From Sedimentisphaerales bacterium (GTDB lineage Bacteria > Planctomycetota > Phycisphaerae > Sedimentisphaerales > SG8-4), in assembly GCA_016928975.1 (NCBI GenBank), contig JAFGJR010000033.1, positions 1-64,000 on the forward strand: a stretch of DNA of 64,000 bases. The letters are read 5' to 3'. The notes beneath the pieces are model-generated. The model was not told the DNA's origin and searched no databases. It saw only the letters and a program-made list of their open reading frames with translations. Of the stretch, positions 35,262-43,185 are shown piece by piece. The number at the start of each line of letters is the position of its first letter. Position 1 is the first letter of the stretch. Made by a program: the position numbers and the translations under genes.

Positions 35262-36203
35262 ATGGCGGAGCAACGTGGTTTCAGAAGACTGACTCGTGCG
35301 GATGTAGTGGTTGTCACGGCGGTGGGACTGTTGTTGATTCTCCTGGTGCCCGTGCTGTTTGCCCGGCCGCGGGAGCAGGTCATGCGTACGATCTGTGCGG
35401 AGAACCTGGCGAAGATCGGCAAGGCGATGGCGGGCTATACCGACGAGAATGACGGCTGGTTCCCGCGCGCCGGCGGGCGAACCACGGCCTGGGGAGAGAT
35501 GCCAAGCTCTACCGCCTGGATGATGCCGGATCGCCGGATGGCCTTCGGTATGACTGCGGATGGCAGCGGGGGTACCGCGAGCATCAGCGCGAGCCTGTAC
35601 CTGTTGGTCAAGCACTTTCAGGTGCGGCCGCGGACCTTTGTCTGCAAGTCGGATCGCGGGACGACCGCGTTCAAGCTGTCCGACCAGCAAGGCCTTCGGA
35701 CAGCCTTCGAGTTGACCGACGCCTGGGACTTCGGCCCGCCGACGGAATCGTTCAGGCATTCCAGCTACGCTTACCACATACCGTACAACTTGTATTCACT
35801 TCGCACGTCCGCGGTCCCCGACCTGGCCGTGCTTGCAGATCGAAATCCCTGGATACTAAGCCCGGCGTCGGACCCCATGCGCTTCGTGGACTTTCGTCCG
35901 GACATCCCTTTTGCCGGTGGCGCCATCGGCACCAGCGCGACGGCACGCATGGGCAACTCGATTACGCATCAGCAGGATGGACAGAACGTCCTGTTCCTCG
36001 ACGGACGGGTCATCTTCGAGAAGCGGGCCTACTGCGCCGTCGAGAGGGACAACATCTACACGCTTTCGACCGACACCACGGGCAAAGGGTCCGTTCTTGG
36101 TGTAATGCCGCTCCCGGTGGCGGGGCTGTCGCCAACGAACCGCAACGACTCTCTGCTTGTCCACGATCCGGGGCCGAGGTCTACGGCGATCAAGAGAAGG
36201 TGA
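35262..36203 (+). CDS. Pseudopilin-like H-X10-DG domain protein (paralogue)
   Basis: A 313-residue paralogue of the preceding gene: one N-terminal membrane helix (VVVVTAVGLLLILLVPVLFA), CAENLAKIGKAMAGYTDENDG, VRPRTFVCKSDRGT and HQQDGQNVLFLDGRVIFEKR (H-X10-DG). It keeps the shared middle (TFVCK.DRGT, DFGP, YHxxY) but lacks the extra membrane helices. The start at 35262 was chosen for the GGAGGG 9 bases upstream; an ATG at 35232 has none. Tandem duplication is the simplest explanation for the pair. Confidence 0.82.
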   Translation: MAEQRGFRRLTRADVVVVTAVGLLLILLVPVLFARPREQVMRTICAENLAKIGKAMAGYTDENDGWFPRAGGRTTAWGEMPSSTAWMMPDRRMAFGMTADGSGGTASISASLYLLVKHFQVRPRTFVCKSDRGTTAFKLSDQQGLRTAFELTDAWDFGPPTESFRHSSYAYHIPYNLYSLRTSAVPDLAVLADRNPWILSPASDPMRFVDFRPDIPFAGGAIGTSATARMGNSITHQQDGQNVLFLDGRVIFEKRAYCAVERDNIYTLSTDTTGKGSVLGVMPLPVAGLSPTNRNDSLLVHDPGPRSTAIKRR

Positions 36204-36330
36204 CTGTGAACGAGACGGCATGAGTCGAAGTTGTTCGGCGTTGGCTCTCAAGGTTGGATCGTGTACGTTCGCTTTTCGCCGGCGTCGCCGTACTGTGTGT
36301 TGTAGTGGAATTGGTACGGGGCCTTGAGGC

Positions 36331-38022
36331 TCAGCCTGTCAGCATTTCAAACTGCTCCGGACTCAGGCACTGTCGTAGTTTCTGCAACGCCGTCAGTTCG
36401 ATCTGGCGGATACGTTCTTTGGTCAGGCCGAGCTCGTCGCCGATCTGCTTCAGGGTCTTCTTGTTCTTGCGGATGGAGGAGCCGAGCAGGCCGAAATGAT
36501 GGAGGATGACGTGCTGTTCCCGCTCGTCGAGTTCCTCGCGGATCAGTTGGGTGAGGCTCTGGCGCGTGCGCTCGATTGCCAGCACGTCGGCGGCAGTCTC
36601 CCGCAGGCCTCGCTGGAAGCTGGCGAGCGAGGCGGCTCGCTTGGGCGTCAGCTCGGTGCTGCGGCCGGAAACCTTCGCGTACTCCTTGGCGATGTTCAGC
36701 GAGGCCCGCCGGCCGAAGCGGAAGCCCTTGGTGTAGTCGAATTCCTCCACCGCCTGGATCAGGGCGAAGTTGCCCTTGCTGACCAGGTCGAGGAAGCTCG
36801 CTCCGTCACTGGTGTGCTTGCCGGCGATGCTGACCACCAGTCGCAGGTTTGCCTCGACCAGGAGCTTGCGGATCTCCTCGGCCTGTTCGAGGTATCTCTC
36901 GATCTTCGAGAGCAGTGCGGCGGAGACTCCCGATAGCTTGATCTGGCGCCGCTCCGTGGCGGCCAGGTGCTTGAGGTAGTTGTACCGGCAGAACAGGTCG
37001 ACTTCCTGCTCGCGGGTCAGGACGGGCGTCGTCGTGAGAACCTGCATGTACTCGGGCAACAGGCTCTCGCCGATCAGCTCGAGCGGCTCGATTCGGCTTT
37101 CCAGCTCCGGTCGCTCCGGGACCAGCGGCCGGCCCAGGATACGCGGGCGTGAGCCTTCATGGAGGAACTCGTCACTGGGGACATACTCGATCTTGCGGGC
37201 CAGCAGGGCCGCTGCTCGTCGCTGGTTGATGATCCGGTAGACGGTGGCCCGGCTTCGGTCGAATCGCTCCATCAACTGCCGCGGGCTCAGTCCCTGCTTG
37301 TGCAGTCGATACAGTTCCGTCGCTTCCGTCGGACTGATCCGTCCAAGCGGCCGGCGAAAGACCGGCTTGTCCGGGTGGCTCTGCTCGTAGTGCCGCAACG
37401 TGTATCTCACCGTCTCCTTGGCGGCCCCAAGCTTCTCCGCGACCTCCCTGGTGATCTGGTGACGCGACAGCGAGGTCCTCGACGCCAGGGCGCGGGCCTG
37501 TCTCACCGCCTGCTGTCGCTGGGCGTCTGTCAGCCTCCGGAACCTGGCGGCGTTGGCCACGAGAGCGGGATTGTCCTGCACGAACTTCTGCACGGTCGAA
37601 TCCAGGACGCCGAAGCGGTGGCTGCCGTCCGGGAAGACGAACTTTCGCGCCAGCAGGCCGCGCTTGCGCCAGCGGTTGATCGTCTTGACGGAAACGTCGA
37701 ACCGCTTCGCCATCTCCTCGATTGTGTATACGGGCTCGCTTTCCCGGGCGACCGGCGTGGCAAGCCGACCGCTAAGCTTGGAGATGAAGATCTGCAAGTC
37801 GTCCAGCAGGTCGCGGCCATTCAACAGGCCCTGCTCCAGCCCGCTCTTGGGCTGAAAGCCGGTAATGTGGAAGTACACGAAGTCCCACGGGTATTGCCTG
37901 TCCTCCTGGACCAGAGCATAGAGCTTCTCCGCCGCCTCAAGTTGCGCACGGCGTTTGGCCTCCGGCGTGAACCGGAGCTGCATCAGCAACTGCCCCAACT
38001 TGTCGCTCTGGATCTTTCTCAT
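36331..38022 (-). CDS. Sigma-70-like factor with three N-terminal HTH domains
   Basis: A 563-residue sigma-like protein. Residues 97-145 form a MerR/excisionase-like winged helix (YTIEEMAKRFDVSVKTINRW); 183-213 a second HTH (LSRHQITREVAEKLGAAKET); 227-268 a third, resolvase-like HTH (GLSPRQLMERFDRSRATVYR). Residues 322-451 are sigma region 2 (LVEANLRLVVSIAGKHT, GNFALIQAVEEFDYTKGFRF) and 484-556 region 4 (TLKQIGDELGLTKERIRQIE). The 45-residue link has no recognisable region 3. In region 2.3 the Trp pair of RpoD (ATWWIRQAI) is ASLNIAKEY. This suggests a specialised planctomycete sigma; the promoter it reads is unknown. It is weakly preceded by GGTG. Confidence 0.83.
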   Translation of the reverse strand: MRKIQSDKLGQLLMQLRFTPEAKRRAQLEAAEKLYALVQEDRQYPWDFVYFHITGFQPKSGLEQGLLNGRDLLDDLQIFISKLSGRLATPVARESEPVYTIEEMAKRFDVSVKTINRWRKRGLLARKFVFPDGSHRFGVLDSTVQKFVQDNPALVANAARFRRLTDAQRQQAVRQARALASRTSLSRHQITREVAEKLGAAKETVRYTLRHYEQSHPDKPVFRRPLGRISPTEATELYRLHKQGLSPRQLMERFDRSRATVYRIINQRRAAALLARKIEYVPSDEFLHEGSRPRILGRPLVPERPELESRIEPLELIGESLLPEYMQVLTTTPVLTREQEVDLFCRYNYLKHLAATERRQIKLSGVSAALLSKIERYLEQAEEIRKLLVEANLRLVVSIAGKHTSDGASFLDLVSKGNFALIQAVEEFDYTKGFRFGRRASLNIAKEYAKVSGRSTELTPKRAASLASFQRGLRETAADVLAIERTRQSLTQLIREELDEREQHVILHHFGLLGSSIRKNKKTLKQIGDELGLTKERIRQIELTALQKLRQCLSPEQFEMLTG

Positions 38023-38055
38023 TTCACCAGGTGTCTATTCTACAGGACTCGGCGC

Positions 38056-38088
38056 AAAAAGAAAAGGACAGCGCGGAACGCACTGTCC
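38056..38088 (-). terminator. Intrinsic terminator after the corrinoid gene
   Basis: On the minus strand GGACAGTGCG (38088-38079) pairs with CGCGCTGTCC (38075-38066), loop TTC, followed by TTTTCTTTTT (38065-38056). It ends 34 bases before the sigma start, so the sigma gene needs its own promoter or read-through. Confidence 0.9.
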
Positions 38089-38106
38089 CGAGATGCTGGT
38101 GGAAGC

Positions 38107-38159
38107 AAGTCTCAAGCTTGACGTGTCGAGCAAGTGCACCAGCGTCAACCTTGAGACTT
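38107..38159. repeat. 17-bp inverted repeat
   Basis: AAGTCTCAAGCTTGACG (38107-38123) and CGTCAACCTTGAGACTT (38143-38159) pair at 16 of 17 positions around a 19-base loop. It lies between the corrinoid stop and the terminator hairpin and has no T tract, so it is a second structure in the 3' untranslated region, or an operator for the sigma gene. Confidence 0.65.
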
Positions 38160-38172
38160 CACACTCCTTGTC

Positions 38173-38799
38173 TCACGCGACGAGCTTCTTGGCGGTATCG
38201 ACGGCGGAGGCGGCATCGGGGGCGTAGCCCTGCGCGCCGATCTTGTCCGCGAAGGTCTGCGTCACCGGGGCGCCGCCGACCATGACCTTGACCTTCAGGC
38301 CCGCCTGCTGGAGGGCTTTGATCGTTTTTTCCATGCCGGGCATCGTCGTGGTCAGCAGGGCGCTCATGCCGATGAGGTTGACGCCGCGAGCCTTGGCTTC
38401 GGCCGCGAATTTCTCCGGGGTGACATCGACGCCCAGGTCGATCACCTCGAACCCTGCCCCCTTGAGCATCATGGCCACGAGGTTCTTGCCGATGTCGTGC
38501 AGGTCGCCCTGGACGGTGCCGATCAGCAGCTTGCCGATGGGCTTGACGCCGGCCTTGACCAGCTCCGGCTCGAGCACTTCCATCGCCATCTTCATCGCCC
38601 GGGCCGCGATCAGAACCTCCGGAATGTAGATCTCGTTGTTCTTGAAGCGGGCGCCCACCACGTCCATGCCGGCGATCAGGCCCTCGTCCAGAATCCGCTT
38701 CGGGGCCACCTTCTCCTGCAACGCCGCCTTCGTGACGTTCACCGCCGTCGCCTGATCCCCTCGAATCACCGCCTCAGCCAATGCTTTCAGATCTGCCAT
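38173..38799 (-). CDS. Corrinoid (B12-binding) protein of the MtaC/MtbC type
   Basis: A 208-residue two-domain corrinoid protein. The N-terminal helical cap (LAEAVIRGDQATAVNVTKAA, IYIPEVLIAARAMKMAM) is followed by a Rossmann-like cobalamin domain with GDLHDIGKN (DxHxxG, His being the lower Co ligand), the SALLTTT serine loop and VMVGGAPV. Such proteins shuttle methyl groups between a substrate-specific methyltransferase and a second methyltransferase. Neither partner, nor a reactivase (RamA), is in the window, so the substrate is unknown. The gene is isolated, with its own terminator. ETF genes lie nearby on the other strand. Confidence 0.92.
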   Translation of the reverse strand: MADLKALAEAVIRGDQATAVNVTKAALQEKVAPKRILDEGLIAGMDVVGARFKNNEIYIPEVLIAARAMKMAMEVLEPELVKAGVKPIGKLLIGTVQGDLHDIGKNLVAMMLKGAGFEVIDLGVDVTPEKFAAEAKARGVNLIGMSALLTTTMPGMEKTIKALQQAGLKVKVMVGGAPVTQTFADKIGAQGYAPDAASAVDTAKKLVA

Positions 38800-39262
38800 G
38801 TCTACTCACCTCAAATCCATACCGACAATTTCTATCTCCGAGTATCTCCAAAGCTCCCAATTAAACCGCCGTCGGTGTCCTGGGACAAGGAAAAAAACGT
38901 GTTGGAATGCTGACGGAGCAGGATGGAGGATTGCAGGGTGCGAGCTCCCACACCGTCACGGGGCCGTCGCAGAATAGACCGTGCCCACCACGTCGACGGC
39001 GTCCGTTTGTTGTGAAGAGGCTCTTCAAATCCCCCGTGACGTCTGTGGTTTTTGTACGTGAATCCGTTGACAGGGGTGTAACGCGGGCCTATCATGCGCA
39101 TTTTATTTTGCCGCCGGCGGCGCGACGGCGGTGGGAACATCGGACGGACAAGCGCCGTAGACGCATATTGACGGCAGATGAGGCGGCGCACGCTATGCGA
39201 TTTGTCGGCACTCGAAGACCTCCTTCCCAGGGGGTATCTGTGTTCTTGAGGGAAATTCGCGT
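38800..39262. other. Long intergenic region with etf promoter
   Basis: 463 bases between divergent genes. It holds the etf promoter (39067-39095) and a GC palindrome (GCCGCCGGCGGC, just downstream) in what would be a 160-base 5' leader. A 119-codon plus-strand frame (38907-39266) ends inside the etf start, has no ribosome binding site and no family resemblance; I do not call it. No riboswitch could be identified. Confidence 0.5.
39067..39095 (+). promoter_or_regulatory. Promoter of the etf operon
   Basis: TTGACA (39067-39072), a 17-base spacer and TATCAT (39090-39095), a strong sigma-70 match. The leader to the ATG would be about 160 bases. Confidence 0.75.
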
Positions 39263-41362
39263 ATGAGTGACTACATTGTTCTGGTCAAACAGGTTCCTGA
39301 TGTCTCGCAGATCACGGACAATGCGTTCGACCCGGAGACGGGCACGCTTGTCCGCTCGCGTCTGGCGAACGTGATCAACGAGCTGGACGCGCAGGCGCTG
39401 GCGTTTGCGAACCATATGAAGAAGATCAGCGGCGACACAAAGGCCCGGCTGGTGGCGCTGACGATGGGCCCGCCGATGGCAGAGGAGGTGTTGCGGTACA
39501 GCATGGCCCGCGCGGTCGATCAGGTCGTGCTGCTGACCGACCGGGCGCTCGGCGGCGCCGACACTGTGGCGACCGCCAACCCGCTGGCCTACGCGATTCG
39601 CAGGATCACCAAGGAGCTGCTCCAGTGCGGCGACGACTACCTCGTGGTCTCGGGCATGCAGTCGGTCGACGGCGACACCGCCCAGGTGCCTGCGCAGATT
39701 GCTGAGGAGCTGGGCCTGCCCTGTATCGCCTACGTCACGGCGGCGGAGCATAAGAGCAATCGTTTCGAATTCACGCGCATCATCAGCGGCGGCAGCCAGA
39801 CGGTGGCGGCCAAGAAGCTTCCGGCCGTCGTCACCGTCGCCAAGTATGAGTATCCCTTGTTTGCGACGTTCGCCGGCACACGCTGGGCGAAGAAAGCCCC
39901 CATGATTCAATGGGGCGCCAGTGATATCCAGGCGCCGTGGATCGGTGCCAAGGGCTCCAAGACGGCGGTGATCCGCGTCTTTCCGCCGGGCAAGAGCACC
40001 CGCAAGTGCAAGCAGATCAGCGACGTGAAGGAGCTGGCGCAGACGATCGCCGAGAGTTTCAAGACGGACGATGGCCAGGCAGAGGCTTCGTCCGGCAAGA
40101 AAACTGACGGCCAGTATGTCCTGCCGAAGCGCCGAGCGAGCCTGCTCGAACGCAGATTCGAGGCTACGGCGAAAGAACAGGAAGACTACGATCTTTTGGG
40201 CCGGATCCTCCAGGAGCTTGGCATCCAGGACATCAAGCGGATCGACGATGCCGCCCGAGAGAAGATCCTTGCGAGAGCCGGCGAGAGCTTCCACGGCAAG
40301 GCCCTTGAAGACATGATCGCGGGCTACAAGCTCGCCGAGCCTGCCTTCCAGGGCGAGGTGTGGGTCGTCGCCGAGCACAGCGAGGGGGTGGTGCATCCAG
40401 CGACGTTCGAGCTGACCGGCAAGGCTCGCGAGCTGGCGGACTCGCTCGAGACGAAGGTCGGCGTGTGTATCGCCGGCCAGGACGTGGCGCACATGGCACA
40501 GGAACTGATTGCCGCCGGCGCCAACAGCGTCTACGCCATCGAGCATCCCTTGCTGAAGGAGTTTGACCCGACCGCCTACCGCAAGGCGATTGCCGATGCG
40601 ATCGACAAGTATGTTCCTCAGATCGTGCTGTACGCGGCGACGCCGCAGGGGCGCATGCTGGCCCCGATGGTTTCTTATCGCACCGGTTGCGGCCTGACCG
40701 CCGATTGCACCGGGCTCGCCATTCGCGACACCTCCCGAAAAGGCGAGGTCGGCCTGCTGCTGCAGACTCGTCCCGCCCTCGGCGGCAACGTCATGGCGAC
40801 GATTCGCACCAAGGGCTCCAAGAGCCAGATGGCGACCGCCCGGCCCGGCGTGATGAAACGAATCCCCGCGGATCCCTCACGCAAGGGAAAGATCGTCGAG
40901 CACAAGGTCGAGCTGACCGAAGCGGATGTCAGCCTGGAGATCATCAAGACCGAACTGGGACACGGGCAGGTCAACCTGCACGCCGACGCCATCGTCTCTG
41001 GTGGCAAGGGCATGCAAAGCCGCGACAACTACGAGAAACTCATGAGCGTGCTGACAGACGCCCTGAGCAAAAGGCTCGACACACAGGTCGAGCGGGGCGC
41101 ATCGCGTGCGGCCGTCGAGCAGGGCTTCATCAGCCGCATTCACCAGGTCGGCCAGACGGGAACGTCCGTCGGTCCGAAGCTCTACGTCGCGCTCGGCATC
41201 TCCGGCGCCATCCAGCACATGATCGGCGTCGCCAATACCGAGACGATCGTGGCGATCAATAGCGATCCCAACGCTCCAATTTTCAGGCAGTGCGATTACT
41301 ACATGATCGGCCACGTCGAGGACGTGATCCCGGGCTTGGTGGAGGCATTGCAGCAAGGATAA
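39263..41362 (+). CDS. EtfB-EtfA fusion electron-transfer flavoprotein
   Basis: A 699-residue protein combining both ETF subunits. Residues 1 to about 260 are EtfB (YIVLVKQVPDVSQITDN, NELDAQALAFANHMKK, GMQSVDGDTAQVPAQIAEEL). A linker of about 80-90 residues rich in Lys/Arg/Glu follows. From about residue 360 comes EtfA (VWVVAEHSEGVVHPATFELT, GRMLAPMVSYRTGCGLTADC, LLQTRPALGGNVMATI), including the FAD-binding QTGTSVGPKLYVALGISGAI and AINSDPNAPIF. ETF takes electrons from dehydrogenases and passes them to ETF-QO, the next gene. ETF subunits are normally two chains, so the fusion is notable. Not a bifurcating-type marker that I can prove. Confidence 0.92.
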   Translation: MSDYIVLVKQVPDVSQITDNAFDPETGTLVRSRLANVINELDAQALAFANHMKKISGDTKARLVALTMGPPMAEEVLRYSMARAVDQVVLLTDRALGGADTVATANPLAYAIRRITKELLQCGDDYLVVSGMQSVDGDTAQVPAQIAEELGLPCIAYVTAAEHKSNRFEFTRIISGGSQTVAAKKLPAVVTVAKYEYPLFATFAGTRWAKKAPMIQWGASDIQAPWIGAKGSKTAVIRVFPPGKSTRKCKQISDVKELAQTIAESFKTDDGQAEASSGKKTDGQYVLPKRRASLLERRFEATAKEQEDYDLLGRILQELGIQDIKRIDDAAREKILARAGESFHGKALEDMIAGYKLAEPAFQGEVWVVAEHSEGVVHPATFELTGKARELADSLETKVGVCIAGQDVAHMAQELIAAGANSVYAIEHPLLKEFDPTAYRKAIADAIDKYVPQIVLYAATPQGRMLAPMVSYRTGCGLTADCTGLAIRDTSRKGEVGLLLQTRPALGGNVMATIRTKGSKSQMATARPGVMKRIPADPSRKGKIVEHKVELTEADVSLEIIKTELGHGQVNLHADAIVSGGKGMQSRDNYEKLMSVLTDALSKRLDTQVERGASRAAVEQGFISRIHQVGQTGTSVGPKLYVALGISGAIQHMIGVANTETIVAINSDPNAPIFRQCDYYMIGHVEDVIPGLVEALQQG

Positions 41363-41363
41363 T

Positions 41364-41419
41364 GGTTGTTGGCCTCTCGTTGCTGGTGACCCCCAGCGAA
41401 CAACAAACAACCAACAACC
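41364..41419. repeat. Inverted repeat between etfBA and ETF-QO
   Basis: GGTTGTTGG (41364-41372) is inverted at 41411-41419 (CCAACAACC), enclosing further GTTGCTGG / CCAGCGAAC pairing. It occupies most of the 79-base intergenic gap. Probably an RNA stem-loop in the polycistronic message or a degenerate repeat; no T tract. Confidence 0.5.
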
Positions 41420-41441
41420 GCTTTGTGTCGAGGTATAGAAC

Positions 41442-43109
41442 GTGCCGAACTATGATGAGTACAGCAAGACATCCGTCCTGGTCGTGGGCGCCGGTCCGGC
41501 CGGCCTGTCGGCGGCGATTCAACTGAAGGTTCTCAAGCCGGACATGGACGTGTGTGTGATCGACAAGGCCCTTGACCTGGGCAACCACAATCTCTCGGGC
41601 GCGGTGCTCGAGAAGGAGCCTCTGGGCACTCTGCTGGACGCCGCCAAGCCCGGCTGGCGCGACACCGACGAAGCCAGGCAGGTCCTTGCCAACGTGATCG
41701 ACAAGGACGACATCATGTTCCTGCTGGGCAGGAAGCTGGCTTTCCCCATCTTTCCGATGATCAAGATGGCTGGCGGAATGGGCCTGGCGTTCGGGCAGAT
41801 GATCCATCACGGCGATTACTCTGTGTCCATCAGCCGGCTCACGAAGTGGCTGGGCGGGATCGCCAAAGGGCTCGGCGTGGACGTCCTGACCGGCTTCGCC
41901 GCCGATCACGTGGTCTTTGCCGGCGATGCCCTGGCCAGCGGCGTCAAGCTCGTCGATCAGGGCGTCGACAAGGAAGGTCACAGGCAGCCGAACTACACCG
42001 AGGGCGAGACAATCCGGGCGAAGTACATCCTGTTGGCCGAGGGCTGCGACGGTCTCGTCACCGAGCGGCTCGTCGAGCAAGCGGGCCTCAAGCGCGAGTC
42101 GCCTCAGCTCTTCTCGCTGGGCGTCAAGGAACTGATTAAGGTCACACCCGAGCAATACAACAAGTTCACGAAGGGCCGGGTCGTCCACGCGATGGGCTAT
42201 CCGATCTGGACGCCGGTCATCGGTCCCGGCATGTTCGGCGGCGGGATCGTCTACGCCGGCGAGCAGGATCACCTGTCCGTGGGTATGATCGTTGGCTTGG
42301 ACTGGAAATATCACGACTTCAACACCCAGGACGCCCTCGTGCGGTTCAAGGAGCACAAGTTCGTCAAGCCGTTCATCGAGGGCGGCACGGTCGTCGAGGC
42401 CGGCGCCAAGATGATTCCCGAAGGCGGCTGGCACGCCGTGCCGCGCGACCCCGAAACGCAGAGCATCGGCAAGGGCAACGTGATGATCCTCGGCGATAGC
42501 GCCGGCTTCGTCAACATGCTCAAAATCAAGGGCCTGCACAACGCGATCGACTCCGGCATCCAGGCGGCGAAGGCCATCGTCACGACGCTGGACCGTCCGA
42601 ACGCCGCCGCTCGCAGATACACGGAGAACGTCGAGCAGTCGAACATCGCCAAGGAAATGAGGATAGCGAAGAACTTCCGCCAGACGGTGGCCAAATTCGG
42701 TCCGTTACAGGGTATGCCGCTGTCGGTGCTTGGCGGCCGGCTGCCGAAGTTTCACGTCGAGAAGGACTACGAGGCGATGACCGGGGCCTCGTACCGGCTC
42801 AAGCCGAACCAGAGCTTCGATAAGGACACCTTCACGGCGGTCGCCGCCACAGAGCATCGCGAGGAGCAGCCGTCGCACTTGACGATCCTCGACCGGACGA
42901 TCTGCGACACAAGGTGCCGTCCGATCTTTGAAGCCCCCTGCGTCACCTTCTGTCCTGCCGGCGTGTACGAGGCGATCCACGACGAGGTCAAGCCGGCCAA
43001 TCCCTCGAACTGCCTGCACTGCAAGACCTGTCAGCGCAAGTGCCCGTTCGACAACATTCGCTGGACCGCCCCCGAAGGCGGCGGCGGCCCGCGATACAAG
43101 CGGATGTAG
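41442..43109 (+). CDS. ETF:ubiquinone oxidoreductase
   Basis: A 555-residue flavo-iron-sulfur protein that passes electrons from ETF to quinone at the membrane. It has the FAD Rossmann motif VLVVGAGPAGLSAAIQLKVL, the second FAD motif GNVMILGDSAGFVNMLKIKG and KGLHNAIDSGIQAA. The C-terminal [4Fe-4S] region has PSNCLHCKTCQRKCPFDNI plus an upstream Cys (CPAGVYEAI), and ends TAPEGGGGPRY. All are canonical ETF-QO features. It follows etfBA with a 79-base gap and should be co-transcribed, giving a route from fatty-acid, amino-acid or methyl-group dehydrogenation to quinone. Confidence 0.95.
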   Translation: MPNYDEYSKTSVLVVGAGPAGLSAAIQLKVLKPDMDVCVIDKALDLGNHNLSGAVLEKEPLGTLLDAAKPGWRDTDEARQVLANVIDKDDIMFLLGRKLAFPIFPMIKMAGGMGLAFGQMIHHGDYSVSISRLTKWLGGIAKGLGVDVLTGFAADHVVFAGDALASGVKLVDQGVDKEGHRQPNYTEGETIRAKYILLAEGCDGLVTERLVEQAGLKRESPQLFSLGVKELIKVTPEQYNKFTKGRVVHAMGYPIWTPVIGPGMFGGGIVYAGEQDHLSVGMIVGLDWKYHDFNTQDALVRFKEHKFVKPFIEGGTVVEAGAKMIPEGGWHAVPRDPETQSIGKGNVMILGDSAGFVNMLKIKGLHNAIDSGIQAAKAIVTTLDRPNAAARRYTENVEQSNIAKEMRIAKNFRQTVAKFGPLQGMPLSVLGGRLPKFHVEKDYEAMTGASYRLKPNQSFDKDTFTAVAATEHREEQPSHLTILDRTICDTRCRPIFEAPCVTFCPAGVYEAIHDEVKPANPSNCLHCKTCQRKCPFDNIRWTAPEGGGGPRYKRM

Positions 43110-43145
43110 AACGTGAGCGACATCCGACACAACACCGGGTCCAGC

Positions 43146-43179
43146 ACGGCGAGGCTCGCAAGACCTCGCCGTTTCTGTT
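43146..43179 (+). terminator. Intrinsic terminator after ETF-QO
   Basis: CGGCGAGG (43147-43154) pairs with CCTCGCCG (43164-43171), loop of 9, followed by TTTCTGTT. It lies in the gap to the convergent LRR gene. Confidence 0.75.
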
Positions 43180-43185
43180 GGTATG

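Noticed and set aside
33978..35777. 599-codon minus-strand open frame
   Set aside because: Antisense to the two H-X10-D[GS] genes, Arg-rich, no ribosome binding site.
38907..39266. 119-codon plus-strand frame upstream of etfBA
   Set aside because: No ribosome binding site, no family, contains the etf promoter, and overlaps the etf start codon.
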